Translations under genes and position numbers: made by a program
From: BM003 sp963783695
GTDB taxonomy: Bacteria > Pseudomonadota > Gammaproteobacteria > Steroidobacterales > BM003
Direction of reading: 5' to 3'
Assembly: GCA_963783695.1 (NCBI GenBank)
Contig: CAWAOM010000001.1
Span: forward strand, 124,001-188,000
Length of the DNA: 64,000 nt
In this document: positions 29,155 through 39,100 of the stretch, in pieces
Position numbering within the stretch: position 1 is the stretch's first letter
Layout: each line of letters opens with the position of its first letter
The notes under the pieces: model-generated
What the model saw: only the letters and a program-made list of their open reading frames with translations
Databases searched by the model: none
Told to the model about the DNA's origin: nothing

Positions 29155-29967
29155 ATGCAATCACGCCTCAGAATTTGCATCGCTGCATCCAGTCTTTGTT
29201 TGCTTTCGAGTGGCGCCTTCGCCGACGAATATGTGTTCATGGATCCAGCCGGCGACGATAACGGTCCCGGTAACTACGTTTATCCAACGGATGCGGTATA
29301 CACCCCCGGATCATTCGATCTGATCGAGTTCAAGGCCGAACACAAGGGTAGCAACGTTACATTCGAAGCCAGCGTCAATCAGAAACTGGAAGACCCGTGG
29401 GGTATGGGTGGCGGTTTCGCCGTGCAGATGATTTTCATATTCATCGATAAGGACGGAGTGGCCGGCAGCGGCCATACCGAGGGCATGCCGGGTCTGAATA
29501 TCCAGTTTGCTCCCGACTCGGCGTGGGAAAAAGTTGTGATCCTCTCGCCGCAACCGCAGTCGCGTGTAACGGCCGAGGTTAAGACCAAGGCCGCGGCGCT
29601 TGGCGGAGATACTGTTGTGCCGCGGCGCACAACGGGGCGCGGCAAGACGATCAGCGGCAAGGTCAAGCTCGACCAGCTTGGTGGCGGTGATCCGTCAACC
29701 TGGCGCTATCAGGTCGTCGTTCAGTCGAATGAGGGCTTCCCGGAGAAGACCGATCTGCTCAGTCGAAAAGTAAATGAGTTCGAAGGCCAGCACCGGTTTG
29801 GCGGCGGCAACGACTATAATTGCGATCCGCATGTCATGGATATTCTTGCACCGCCCGCGCAGGGTAGTGCCGCCGAGGTGGCGGCGCAGCATGCGATGCT
29901 TTCGTACGAATGCGATGCCGAGGGTGATGCCGTAAAAATGGCGACTCTCGAGATGGTAGGGAAATAG
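29155..29967 (+). CDS. Periplasmic glucodextranase-C/DOMON-like protein (copy 1)
   Basis: A 270-residue secreted protein from ATG 29155 with a GAGAGG ribosome site. The signal peptide ends near SGAFA. The mature start DEYVFMDPAGDDNGPGNYVYP is the hallmark of the glucodextranase C-terminal (DOMON-like) beta-sandwich, otherwise seen attached to glucodextranases and amylopullulanases. FIFIDKDGVAGSGHTE and DSAWEKVVILSPQP are further family segments. It stands alone here between the transporter and the porin, which suggests a periplasmic or outer-membrane glucan-binding accessory. No catalytic residues are seen. A paralogue with a different tail lies at 32301-33575. Confidence 0.75.
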   Translation: MQSRLRICIAASSLCLLSSGAFADEYVFMDPAGDDNGPGNYVYPTDAVYTPGSFDLIEFKAEHKGSNVTFEASVNQKLEDPWGMGGGFAVQMIFIFIDKDGVAGSGHTEGMPGLNIQFAPDSAWEKVVILSPQPQSRVTAEVKTKAAALGGDTVVPRRTTGRGKTISGKVKLDQLGGGDPSTWRYQVVVQSNEGFPEKTDLLSRKVNEFEGQHRFGGGNDYNCDPHVMDILAPPAQGSAAEVAAQHAMLSYECDAEGDAVKMATLEMVGK

Positions 29968-30046
29968 CAATTCCAATGCGCAGTAACGCGTTAATCGCAG
30001 AGCGAAGATAACAAGAACCCCACAGCCCGGAGCTGGGAGGGAAACA

Positions 30047-32218
30047 ATGAAGTGCAACAAGCTTGTCCTTACCGTGGCGGTAGCTGCGGCGTTGGGAGCC
30101 CAGATGCCCGAGGCAAATGCTCAGCAGGGTCCTGGTGAAATCAAGTGGTTTGGCAGCGTGTACGCCAAGTTTCTCGATGGCGATCGCCGCTTCGAGAATG
30201 CGCTCTACAACAATGCCGAGACGACGCCGGGCGAGGCGGGTGGCGATCAGGGACAGGGTATCGAATTTGAATTGATGTTCAATTCCCAGGTCTCGAGTCA
30301 GGTCGAGATCGGTGGCCGGCTCAAAGCGCGCTTCAATCAGAATTTCTGGACTAATTTCGGCGGCTTTGGCGAGCAGGAAGAGGATGAGCGGAGCGCCCAG
30401 TATGTGAAAATGCGTGGTGTGTGGGCGCGTATCACTCCCGGTTACGACTGGATCGACTCCGCAACAATTGGTTCGAACGACTGGGGTATGTTCGATCCCT
30501 GGACGATGGGTAAATTCCGCTATATCGATCGCGATAATTCGTCTGGTCTGCTTTTCCAGGGTGCGGCCGCGGACGGCGTGTTGCGCTGGGACCTGGCACG
30601 CGTCTCGCTGCCCAAGTTGTTTGCCGGCCCGCAGTTTCGCACTACCGATTGCGATCCCAATCGCGGTAATGACTGTCTCGAACACAATGACGCCGCCTGG
30701 GTTGCGCAGTTACGTTGGGCCGCGACATCCAATCTGAATCTCACCGGTATCGTGTCCTATATTAATGATCAGGAAATAAAGCCGGATGAACTCAATACGG
30801 CTGACGGCCTCCTGCCCGCCGACGATCCCGACCGCGACGGTGAGGATAATCGCGACGGCAGCGATACCGAAGATCGGTATACCAACCTGGTGGTGTCGTT
30901 GAAAGGGCAGTATTCCGGCTTCGACTGGATGGATATCAGTGCCGGGGCCTGGTATTCGGATTTCGACCTTCGCGACGAGACTTGCGGGGCCGGTACCTAT
31001 AACACCGATTGCCGCTTCAGCCCGACCCTGACTGAAGATGCTGACGGCCTTTCCGGTACGCTCAATCTCGATTTCAACGATTTGTTCATCGACGGCTTTG
31101 GTGTGGCAGTGCAGGCGTTTTACATCGACGAGGATTATCAGTCGGTGCTAGCGGCACGGCGCGAGTCCGATGTGCTGATTACCGAAGGCCCGGTAGATGG
31201 GACATGGCTGTGGGGCCGTCCTGATTACAACTTCGGTGATCGTAACGGTGCCGGTGCATCCGGGGTCGGATGGGGTGGCTGGAACGGTGAGGTTCAGCAG
31301 GTTGTGTCCGGCATGGCCGACAACGACTTCACCGACTTCGATGAGCCGGTGGCGGTCGCTGCCCTTGGCTGGAAAGGTGTGACGCTCAAGCCCTCCTATA
31401 TCTGGAATGACTGGGAGTTTACCGGCGAATACACCTACCTCGATTACACAACGAACTGGCAGGCTTGTGGCGGTCAGTCGAAGGACGAATGTATCTATCC
31501 AAGGATGGAAGGCACGCATAGCTGGGGGGTCGGCGAGAACTACCGCTCCCCTTATGCGCCTTACCAGGATCGCGAGACCCAGATCTACGCATTCAAAGTC
31601 AACTACATGCTGGATTTCGGCAACGGCGTCGATCTGATGGCCCGATTCAAGTACACCGACGACAAGGATGACCGGGTAACTCGTTCCGATCTGCTGGTCG
31701 ATGCGTATGACGGCTACGACGCGGGCTCGGTCAATCCTGATTGGGATCGCGAGGCTTCGATCGGTTTGTTCGGCTGTACCAGCTGTGATGATCGCGAGGT
31801 GGACTACTACAGCTACGGTTTCTCGGCCGGCTACCAGTTGCATCCTGATCTGTATGCAAAATTGTGGCTCGAGCGCTGGACGGTTGATCTGTTCGATGGC
31901 ATTACCGACGTCGCGCCGGTGGGATGCGGATTCGAATGCGCCCCGTCAAGCTACGCAGAGTACATGACCGGAGAGCACACCAAGAACAGGGTCGGATTGC
32001 AGCTCAGTTACTTCCTGTCAGGAGTGGAATTTGGCGGTACGGTCGATTACTTCTGGGGTGACTATGATCCCGATTTCTATACGGTCAACGATCTGGGTCA
32101 GATTGTGAAATTCATCCCGGCGGGAGACACGGTTGCCACGCCGATGGGTAACATTTCGCAGCAGAGTGTCGACTTTAATCAATATCGCCTCAAGGCGTTC
32201 ATGAAGGTCAGCTTCTGA
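30047..32218 (+). CDS. Large outer-membrane beta-barrel (porin-like), probable maltodextrin channel
   Basis: A 723-residue secreted protein with a signal ending near EANAQQ and a strong GGGAGGG ribosome site. Alternating hydrophobic strands rich in Tyr, Trp, Asp and Gly run through the whole length, and the chain ends in KVSF with a terminal Phe, typical of barrel insertion. Acidic DPDRDGEDNRDGSD-like loops may bind calcium. The protein is far longer than classic LamB and shows no TonB box that I can see. Position between the two DOMON genes and behind malEFG suggests uptake of long maltodextrins. A terminator follows. Confidence 0.8.
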   Translation: MKCNKLVLTVAVAAALGAQMPEANAQQGPGEIKWFGSVYAKFLDGDRRFENALYNNAETTPGEAGGDQGQGIEFELMFNSQVSSQVEIGGRLKARFNQNFWTNFGGFGEQEEDERSAQYVKMRGVWARITPGYDWIDSATIGSNDWGMFDPWTMGKFRYIDRDNSSGLLFQGAAADGVLRWDLARVSLPKLFAGPQFRTTDCDPNRGNDCLEHNDAAWVAQLRWAATSNLNLTGIVSYINDQEIKPDELNTADGLLPADDPDRDGEDNRDGSDTEDRYTNLVVSLKGQYSGFDWMDISAGAWYSDFDLRDETCGAGTYNTDCRFSPTLTEDADGLSGTLNLDFNDLFIDGFGVAVQAFYIDEDYQSVLAARRESDVLITEGPVDGTWLWGRPDYNFGDRNGAGASGVGWGGWNGEVQQVVSGMADNDFTDFDEPVAVAALGWKGVTLKPSYIWNDWEFTGEYTYLDYTTNWQACGGQSKDECIYPRMEGTHSWGVGENYRSPYAPYQDRETQIYAFKVNYMLDFGNGVDLMARFKYTDDKDDRVTRSDLLVDAYDGYDAGSVNPDWDREASIGLFGCTSCDDREVDYYSYGFSAGYQLHPDLYAKLWLERWTVDLFDGITDVAPVGCGFECAPSSYAEYMTGEHTKNRVGLQLSYFLSGVEFGGTVDYFWGDYDPDFYTVNDLGQIVKFIPAGDTVATPMGNISQQSVDFNQYRLKAFMKVSF

Positions 32219-32237
32219 CAATCTGTAGAGTGTGAAG

Positions 32238-32270
32238 AGGGCAGCCACGGTGACGCGGCTGCCCTTTTTT
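32238..32270 (+). terminator. Rho-independent terminator after the porin gene
   Basis: A 9-bp stem AGGGCAGCC / GGCTGCCCT (32238-32246 and 32257-32265) with a 10-base loop is followed by a T-run. It would separate the transporter-porin unit from the second DOMON gene. Confidence 0.8.
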
Positions 32271-32300
32271 CATTGTGGAAGCCGATCCGGGACAAGCCGC

Positions 32301-33575
32301 TTGATTCGTTTATGTCACAAAATTGCCCTTGTCTTTTTCTTGCTCGCAATAATGCCGGGCTCGGCGGCGCGGGCGTTCCAGCTCGATGACGTTGTCGGTG
32401 ACGATAATGGCGCCGGCTTCCTGTTTTACCCGAACCGTGATGACATGCGTCCGGGCGACCTCGACATCGTGTGGATGAGGGTGGAGAACAACGACGACGG
32501 CACCTGGTTTACCGTGCGCTTCAAAAACCCGATTCAAAGTCCGCGGGGTCGCGTCACGATGCTGGGGCAGACGCCACTGGAGCAGATCGTCCGCCACGAT
32601 TTTTTTACCTTCAACCTTGATCTCTACATCGACATCGACCGAGTCGAAAATTCCGGGATTCTCGACACCGCTCCTTCCCGCGAGGTGCGTGTCGATCCGG
32701 ATTCGGCATGGGAGCGCGCAGTAATTCTCACGCCGCGGCCGGACGTCGGACAGTCGTTGTTGGATATCTTTGTGAAAAGAATCTTTGGCGCGGAGGAGCA
32801 GGCCGAGCTTGGGCGGCTGTCGCGGGAAGACTGGGCCCGAATCCGCGCGCGGGCGCGGGAGCGGGTCGAGGAACTGGTTTCGTTCCCGCGAACGGTTCGG
32901 GTGAGCGGCCGGCAGCTCAAGTTTTTCGTGCCGAGGGAGTTTCTCGGTGCGCCCGCGAGCGAAGACTGGGCGTATACAGTGATTGTGACCGGCGCCGACA
33001 TTGAGCAGCTGATGCGGACGGTGAGGCCCGGGCAGGCGATTCCAATGATGGTGATGCCGATCAGCATGGGCCGGAGTTTTGAAGCATTCGGGCTGCCGCT
33101 CGATCATGACATGAGCCAGTCCCCGGTCGTCGACTATCTGTCATCCGACCCGGCAATCCAGGCAGCGCGATTGAATGACTATGATCTCAACACGGGGCGT
33201 CTCGCGAGCCTTCCCGGCGTGGTTCCAAGTGGCGCGCTCGCGCGCCCGGGCAGTACCGATTCCACACTGGCTTTTTCGAGTAGTCCCGAGGTTGCACCGA
33301 CACCTGCGCCTGCAACGGCACCGAGCTCCGCGGGCGGCCAGAGTCCCGGCGAGACTGACCCGGCATGGTCCGGGCAGGGCCGCGAGCCCGCGCCGGTTGT
33401 GCCGACGCCGGCCACTGGAGGTGTATCTGCGGCGGGAGCCGGGCCCGGTATTTCGCAGGAGCAACGCAGGACGATAGCAGCGCGGCTCAAGACCCTGCAG
33501 ACCCTGCGCCAGGGTGGCCTCATCACGGAGCAGGAATACCAGGAGATCCGGCGTAAGATACTCTCCCAGATCTGA
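32301..33575 (+). CDS. Glucodextranase-C/DOMON-like secreted protein with SHOCT tail (copy 2)
   Basis: Paralogue of the gene at 29155. The frame is open from 32232, but that start lies ahead of the porin terminator, so I prefer TTG 32301, which gives a proper signal (IALVFFLLAIMPGSAARA). The mature chain starts FQLDDVVGDDNGAGFLFYP, matching copy 1, and continues with the DPDSAWERAVILTPRP segment. A Pro/Ala/Ser-rich linker (about 325-390) leads to a C-terminal SHOCT-type helix pair (RLKTLQTLRQGGLITEQEY). The function is probably glucan binding; the role of the SHOCT end is unknown. malQ follows 22 bases later. Confidence 0.72.
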   Translation: MIRLCHKIALVFFLLAIMPGSAARAFQLDDVVGDDNGAGFLFYPNRDDMRPGDLDIVWMRVENNDDGTWFTVRFKNPIQSPRGRVTMLGQTPLEQIVRHDFFTFNLDLYIDIDRVENSGILDTAPSREVRVDPDSAWERAVILTPRPDVGQSLLDIFVKRIFGAEEQAELGRLSREDWARIRARARERVEELVSFPRTVRVSGRQLKFFVPREFLGAPASEDWAYTVIVTGADIEQLMRTVRPGQAIPMMVMPISMGRSFEAFGLPLDHDMSQSPVVDYLSSDPAIQAARLNDYDLNTGRLASLPGVVPSGALARPGSTDSTLAFSSSPEVAPTPAPATAPSSAGGQSPGETDPAWSGQGREPAPVVPTPATGGVSAAGAGPGISQEQRRTIAARLKTLQTLRQGGLITEQEYQEIRRKILSQI

Positions 33576-33597
33576 CATGGAATAAGACGGACCTGCC

Positions 33598-35832
33598 ATG
33601 GAAATTTCACGCTGCATTAACCGCCTGGCCGCTTGCCTCGGCATCGAGGACCATTGGTACGATTTCAGGGGTGAACGGCATGAGACAAGCCCGGAGACCA
33701 CGGCGGCGCTGGTGCGGGCGATGGGATTTGCCACGGACGATCCGGACCTCGGCGAACAACAGCTAAAGGAGCTGGAATTGTCCGCCTGGTACAAGGTACT
33801 TCCGGTCGTGGCGGTAATTCGGGAGCAGCGCGACCGCGGCATACCGTTAGCAGTGCGCGCCGAGCATGCAGGTTTTCTTATCGACTGGCGCATTCACGCC
33901 GAGGACGGAACCATGCTGTCCGGCAGCGTGCGGCCACAAGATTGTGATTTGCTGGAAGAAAAGATCATTGAAGGTGCCCTGCACAAACGCTTCAATTTTT
34001 GGCCGTCTGCCACTCTGCCTCTTGGTTATCACCGCCTCGAACTTGTCAGCAGGAGCGACAACACGGTGTTTGCCCGGTGCCACCTGATTGTCGTGCCGGA
34101 ACGCTGTTATCAGCCTGAAGCGCTGGCAGAGGGCCAGCGAATGTGGGGAGTTGCGGTCCAGCTCTATACGCTGCGCTCGGAGAGCAACTGGGGAATCGGT
34201 GACTTCGCCGATCTGCGCGAACTCGCGCTGCAGGCTGCCGAGCTCGGTGCCGATTACGTCGCGCTGAATCCGTTGCATGCCTTGTTTCCGGCGAATCCGG
34301 CGCATTCGAGCCCGTACAGCCCCTCGTCCCGGGCATTTCTCAACACTTTGTATATTGATGTGCCGGGAGTCGAGGACTTTAGCGAATGCGCCCCGGCCCA
34401 GGCGCTCGCCGATCAGGCACGGTTTTGCCGTCGCCTCGATGACCTGCGCAACGAGCCGTATGTCGACTACATCGGGGTCGCGGAACTCAAGCAGAGTGCG
34501 CTTGAGATGCTGTATCAAAGCTTTTGCGAGCGTCATCTGGCGGCCGGCAGTTCCAGGGCGTTGGCTTTTCATGAGTTTTGCGAACGCGGCGGCGAGGCGC
34601 TGCGACGGCAGGCCGTATTCGATGCGCTGTCCGAGGTCATGTCGCGCGAGCACGGGCAAGCCGGCTGGCGCAACTGGCCGCCGCAGTTTCATCAGCCCGA
34701 AAGTGCGGCTGTCGTCGCGTTTGCCGCGGAAAACGGCGACCGTGTGCGTTATTACCAGTACCTGCAGTGGGTTGCCGCGGGCCAGCTCGACAACGCCGCA
34801 CAGGCAGCCCGGCGAGCGGGAATGCGGATCGGTCTCTATCTCGATCTCGCGGTTGGCGTCGATCCTTCTGGCGCTGAAGCCTGGTCCGACCAGGATGTGC
34901 TCAGCGATGCGGCGAGTGTTGGCGCTCCGCCGGATCCTCTGGCGCTTACGGGGCAGGACTGGGGGGTGCCGCCGCTCAGGCCGCGCGAGCTGATGCAGCA
35001 GGGTTACAAGGCGTTTGCCACGCTGATGCGAAGTAACATGAAAGATGCCGGTGCACTGCGTATCGATCATGTCATGGCGCTGTGCCGGCTATGGTGGGTT
35101 CCGCGGGGGATGCCATCCAGCGCTGGCGCCTACGTTCACTACCGCATGGATGATCTTTTTGGAATCGTCGCGCTCGAGAGTCAGCGTAACCGTTGTGTCG
35201 TCATTGGCGAAGATCTCGGCACAGTACCGGATGCGGTGCGACGGGCTATGCCTGATTTCGGCTTGTTATCTTACAGGGTGCTTTATTTCGAGAAAGACAG
35301 TTCAGGGGCCTGTATCAGTCCCGAGGCCTACCCGCGCGAGGCACTGGTTACTGTGTCCACCCATGATCTGCCGCCGTTCAGAAGTTTCTGGACGGGTTCC
35401 GATCTTTCGCTACGGGAACGGCTGGGCCTGTTTCCCAGCGATGAGATTCGCGATGCTGTCTACGGTGAACGGATGGCAGACAGACGAGCCTTGTTGGCAG
35501 CGCTTGTAAAAGCGGGGGAGTGGCCAGCGCCGAAAGAAAAAGATCCCCCGCCATACTCGGCGCCGTTGGCCGAGGCCGTCGAGCGTTATGTCGCCGCCAG
35601 TCGGGCCGCGCTGATGAGCGTGCAGCTGGAGGACTGGCTGGGTATGGAGGACCCGGTGAACGTGCCCGGTACCAGCGACGAACACCGCAACTGGCAACGA
35701 AAACTCGAGATGTCCCATGAAGACCTGTTTTCCGATCCGCGGGCCTGGGATCATGCGGTAAATCTGAATAGCCGCAGAAGCGCGCAGGGCGCGGTTCAAG
35801 CATCTGTACCCAGAACTGTTTTACAAAAATAA
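33598..35832 (+). CDS. malQ: 4-alpha-glucanotransferase (amylomaltase)
   Basis: GH77 enzyme that disproportionates maltodextrins in the cytoplasm, feeding GlgP with long chains and Glk with glucose. The 744-residue form has the extended N-terminal beta-domains of proteobacterial MalQ. Catalytic blocks are SPYSPSSRAF, ALRIDHVMALCRLWWVP with the nucleophile Asp, VIGEDLGTVP with the acid Glu, and VSTHDLPP. It closes the maltodextrin run of genes; the Rap1a-like gene starts only 13 bases later. Confidence 0.94.
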   Translation: MEISRCINRLAACLGIEDHWYDFRGERHETSPETTAALVRAMGFATDDPDLGEQQLKELELSAWYKVLPVVAVIREQRDRGIPLAVRAEHAGFLIDWRIHAEDGTMLSGSVRPQDCDLLEEKIIEGALHKRFNFWPSATLPLGYHRLELVSRSDNTVFARCHLIVVPERCYQPEALAEGQRMWGVAVQLYTLRSESNWGIGDFADLRELALQAAELGADYVALNPLHALFPANPAHSSPYSPSSRAFLNTLYIDVPGVEDFSECAPAQALADQARFCRRLDDLRNEPYVDYIGVAELKQSALEMLYQSFCERHLAAGSSRALAFHEFCERGGEALRRQAVFDALSEVMSREHGQAGWRNWPPQFHQPESAAVVAFAAENGDRVRYYQYLQWVAAGQLDNAAQAARRAGMRIGLYLDLAVGVDPSGAEAWSDQDVLSDAASVGAPPDPLALTGQDWGVPPLRPRELMQQGYKAFATLMRSNMKDAGALRIDHVMALCRLWWVPRGMPSSAGAYVHYRMDDLFGIVALESQRNRCVVIGEDLGTVPDAVRRAMPDFGLLSYRVLYFEKDSSGACISPEAYPREALVTVSTHDLPPFRSFWTGSDLSLRERLGLFPSDEIRDAVYGERMADRRALLAALVKAGEWPAPKEKDPPPYSAPLAEAVERYVAASRAALMSVQLEDWLGMEDPVNVPGTSDEHRNWQRKLEMSHEDLFSDPRAWDHAVNLNSRRSAQGAVQASVPRTVLQK

Positions 35833-35845
35833 AAATAGATAAAAC

Positions 35846-36331
35846 ATGAGATTACTTCTAATACTTATATTAGTTTCGGGGATTTTTCTGTATCGATCCG
35901 TTGCGGCTGAGCAGGCCGTGCGCAGCGCGGGCGACTGGCGCCAGGATTGCGATGCGTTTATCTCGGCCCTCAGCGGCGGCGAGCCAGGCGATGATCTCGA
36001 CATCACGTATTGCGTCGGGCAGACGGAGGGCATCGTTGCCGGGCTATCGACGGGCAGCCGGATTGGTGCGGTGGGCATGGCATCGAAACTGACGCTGGCG
36101 TACGGTCTCGACCGCCAGCAGGTGTACGAGTTGTTCGAGAAAACGAGCAGTCAGGATTTGCTGGGGATCTGTTTGCCGGACGACCTGCGCACCGGCGCCC
36201 AGGTGCTCGCCGTGGCGGAGTTTCTCGAGGCAAATCCCGATACCCGTGAGTTGCCGGTGACCGCGGTGTTCTTTCAGGCGCTGCAGGCTCGGTTTCCGTG
36301 TGCGGAGCCGACGGAGGAGCAATCGCCCTGA
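35846..36331 (+). CDS. Secreted Rap1a/Tai-family-like small protein
   Basis: A 161-residue protein with an N-terminal signal helix (LLLILILVSGIFL). The mature part has four cysteines in the pattern WRQDC, TYCVGQTEGI, GICLPDD and ARFPC, with NPDTRELPV before the last. This spacing resembles Rap1a/Tai immunity-like proteins, many of which are not next to a toxin. No amidase effector is nearby, so an immunity role is not claimed. Confidence 0.6.
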   Translation: MRLLLILILVSGIFLYRSVAAEQAVRSAGDWRQDCDAFISALSGGEPGDDLDITYCVGQTEGIVAGLSTGSRIGAVGMASKLTLAYGLDRQQVYELFEKTSSQDLLGICLPDDLRTGAQVLAVAEFLEANPDTRELPVTAVFFQALQARFPCAEPTEEQSP

Positions 36332-36475
36332 TCTGCCACGCGCTGGCTTCGACTCCTGGTGCGAGAGTGCTTTCCCATCCGTCTGTCTCCGGCCGACATG
36401 TCTGGACCGGAGTGGTACAGGGCGACTTCATGCCGGTTCGCTGCGGGACACTCGGGTCGTCGGGGAACTGCTTAC

Positions 36476-37060
36476 CTAGTCGTCGTTGAGTTCGGTGGCG
36501 TCACCTTCGTGGCGCGGAGCGTCCTGGCAGGTCCAGTACCGTTTCGCCGGATTCCAGACACTGTCGTTGTAGGGATCGGCAAGTCCCAGGACGATCAGGT
36601 ATTCACCAAGGTCGACCTGTTCGATTCCATGTGCTTTGTTATTGAAGACGACGCGTCCAACCCGTTCCCGGCTGTCGCGGCCGCCGCGGAAATCGCGCAC
36701 CCAGATTTGCTGCGGCTTGAGCAGTTCGCGTACCAGGGCGACTACTTCGAGACCCGCTTTCTCCTCGCATTTGCGATCGGAGAACGGGGAGGGAGTGTTG
36801 GCATTGGAAAGGCGCAGGCGCTGCTGGCCGCGAATTATCGGGCCATACTCGAAATCGATTTCAAAATGATCTCCCTCGAGTACCCGTGTAATACGTGCCG
36901 GAAAGGGGCCCTCGAGCGCCGGTTCGCGGTGGCGCGGTCGATCCTCCTGTGCCAACGCGGGCTGCAGAGTCATACACATCCACAGCAGCAAGCTACCAGC
37001 AGAAATTATCCCAAACGCGTGTCTGTTGTGAGTCGCGGGGACGCACGTGCAGACTGGCAT
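36476..37060 (-). CDS. Secreted thermonuclease-like (SNase) protein
   Basis: From the ATG at 37060 (194 residues) it has a signal ending near QPALAQ. The SNase-type beta-barrel follows: FPARITRVLEGDHFEI, LRLSNANTPSP, a cysteine- and glutamate-containing KCEEKAG helix, QIWVRDFRGG and RVVFNNKAHGIEQVDLGEYL. The last matches the conserved R-x-V-a-x-V-xx-x-g-xd-l-g-x-x-L pattern. Canonical active-site Arg/Glu positions are only partly recognisable, so catalysis is uncertain. An upstream frame extension to 37174 is less likely. Confidence 0.65.
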   Translation of the reverse strand: MPVCTCVPATHNRHAFGIISAGSLLLWMCMTLQPALAQEDRPRHREPALEGPFPARITRVLEGDHFEIDFEYGPIIRGQQRLRLSNANTPSPFSDRKCEEKAGLEVVALVRELLKPQQIWVRDFRGGRDSRERVGRVVFNNKAHGIEQVDLGEYLIVLGLADPYNDSVWNPAKRYWTCQDAPRHEGDATELNDD

Positions 37061-37408
37061 GCCGGCTGTTTCGTCCACTGAGGCTCTCCTTTGGATGTGA
37101 CACGCCCATGCTAGCCGAAATGGTCGGCCGTGCCATGCTGATCGCGGGGACCCCGGGCTCGAAGAATTCCGCACTCGACTACAATCTGTCTCTGTGGCTC
37201 GAACCGTTGTGAACGGAAAGTCAATGCTGCAGATCGCAGAGGGTTACCAGGGGAACCGGACCGACACAGTCATGTGCCTGCATGCGGAGCGCACCGCGAG
37301 TCGCGGCGACCGCGGCCCGACGCAAAGACGCCGCGGTCGATCCTGGTAGTCATCCTCGCGCGCCCGGCACGGCGGCGATCCGCGTCCGCAAGACACAGGA
37401 GCAAGGTA

Positions 37409-39100
37409 GTGGCAGGCGAGCGATTTCAAAACCTATCCTCTGCGGTCGACGATTTTCGACGAGCGCGCCGGCGCGCCGGCCTGCGAGCTTTACTGGCGCG
37501 GATTCGCGGAGAATCCAATGAGTTGTTCTCTTATGAGGAGGTGCTGCGGCAATTGCGTGGCAAGATCTTTGCGACGCCCACGCTCGAGGAGATCCCGTTA
37601 CGGCTGATTCGCGGGAGTGTTGGTCGCTATCGCGAGTTCACCCGTGAATTCCTGCCCCGCAGCGATCAGCAGGAAGAGCGCTGGGCACGGGTAAAGAGTG
37701 CCGTGACCGGGCTTAGCGGCGTACCGCCGATTGAGGTCTACCAGATTGGCGAGGTGTATTTCGTCCAGGATGGCAATCATCGCGTATCGGTGGCACGCGA
37801 AATGGGCCTCGAGACGATTGAGGCCTATGTTACCCGGGTGGAAACGCCGGTACCGCTGCGCGCAAGCGATCAACCCGACGACCTGATCATCAAGGCAGAG
37901 TATGCGGACTTTGTCGCCGCGACACGTCTTGATCGGTTACGCCCGGACGCCAACCTGGTCGTCACGGTTCCCGGGCGTTACGCCGATTTGCTCGAGCACA
38001 TCGAAGTTCACCGTTACTACATGGGGCAAAACCAGCAACGCGAAGTCAGCTGGGAGGAGGCGGTGGCGCATTGGTATGACTCGGTATATCTGCCAGTGGC
38101 GAAGACGATAAGGGCGCGGGGATTGCTGCGCGGTTTTCCTCGTCGCACGGAGGCCGATCTTTACCTCTGGATTACACGTTATCGCAGCGAACTCGAACAG
38201 GCTCTCGGCTGGGATATCAGTACGGATGCAGCGGCGCTGGAGTTGACCCGCAACCTCAATCGCACGCCGCCCGACGGCGATGGAATTCGCGGACTGAGGC
38301 GGCGTGTGCTGGAGTGCGAGCCTGGCGACGGGCAACCCGTTCTGCAACAGCCGGATGTGCCGGTAAATCGCGAATTTCAGGATCTTCTGGTCTCCCTGTC
38401 TCCGGGTGGAATGGACTGGGCGGCTGTCGATCTCGCCGTGATGGTTGCAGCGCTGGAGGAAGCCCGGCTGGATGGGCTGTGTCTGATACAGCCGCGGACC
38501 GCGCAGAGCTTCGCCTTGATTGACGATTTGAACAACGAATTTCTGCGCCGCTGTGAGGGTGCGGGAGTGACGGGGAAAATGGCAATTGAGGCGGGACCGG
38601 CGGCTGAACGTCTTACCGCCCGCGCCGGGCTGGCCGACCTGGTTGTCGTGCCCTACGGACGCCGCGACCGGTCGATGCTGACGCGGCTACTGCGTGACTC
38701 GCCGCGCCCGATTCTGATCGCAAACGGACTGGTTCCCGACGCGCTTACCGACATCCTCGTCGTTCTCGACAGCAGCGAGCAGTCGCAGCAGGCACTTTAT
38801 CTTGCGACTTACGCCGCGCTGCGCTGGTCGTCCCGGATCAGCCTGCTTGGAGCCGTCGACCTCGGTCGCCGATCCGGCGAAATTCTGCAGCGTGCGCACG
38901 ATTATCTTGCGTCGCGCGAGGTGGACTCCATTGCGGTATCGGCGAACGCCTGGGGTCAGCCGGCGGCAGAGACAATCGGAAAATACGATCTGGCACTGAC
39001 CGGAACCGTCGTTCGCAATGCCAACGCCCAGTTGGGGAATAACGGCAACCTCGGACGCTTACTCGCCGGAAACGGGTGCCCAGTACTGATATGCACCTGA
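37409..39100 (+). CDS. ParB-nuclease-like domain fused to a universal-stress-protein-like domain
   Basis: GTG 37409 with AGGAGC upstream gives 563 residues. Residues ~65-200 carry a ParB/sulfiredoxin-like nucleotide-binding core: PPIEVYQIGEVYFVQDGNHRVSVAREMG, where DGNHR is the signature. A middle region (about 200-330) resembles DUF4032-type sequence (WYDSVYLPVAKTIR, FPRRTEADLYLWI). The C-terminal ~170 residues look USP-like (DILVVLDSSEQSQQALYLATYAAL, VLICT). This combination suggests a cytoplasmic nucleotide-binding regulator, with activity unproven. It overlaps the metallophosphoesterase gene by 10 bases. Confidence 0.68.
   Translation: MAGERFQNLSSAVDDFRRARRRAGLRALLARIRGESNELFSYEEVLRQLRGKIFATPTLEEIPLRLIRGSVGRYREFTREFLPRSDQQEERWARVKSAVTGLSGVPPIEVYQIGEVYFVQDGNHRVSVAREMGLETIEAYVTRVETPVPLRASDQPDDLIIKAEYADFVAATRLDRLRPDANLVVTVPGRYADLLEHIEVHRYYMGQNQQREVSWEEAVAHWYDSVYLPVAKTIRARGLLRGFPRRTEADLYLWITRYRSELEQALGWDISTDAAALELTRNLNRTPPDGDGIRGLRRRVLECEPGDGQPVLQQPDVPVNREFQDLLVSLSPGGMDWAAVDLAVMVAALEEARLDGLCLIQPRTAQSFALIDDLNNEFLRRCEGAGVTGKMAIEAGPAAERLTARAGLADLVVVPYGRRDRSMLTRLLRDSPRPILIANGLVPDALTDILVVLDSSEQSQQALYLATYAALRWSSRISLLGAVDLGRRSGEILQRAHDYLASREVDSIAVSANAWGQPAAETIGKYDLALTGTVVRNANAQLGNNGNLGRLLAGNGCPVLICT

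Noticed and set aside
33847..35070. A 407-codon minus-strand open frame opposite malQ
   Set aside because: Same reason: shadow of a gene with all GH77 motifs on the plus strand.
35846..36331. Rap1a/Tai-like protein as a type VI immunity gene
   Set aside because: No amidase effector or secretion gene is nearby, so only family resemblance is reported.
36359..37081. A 240-codon plus-strand frame opposite the thermonuclease-like gene
   Set aside because: The minus strand has a signal peptide and SNase segments; the plus frame has no family features.
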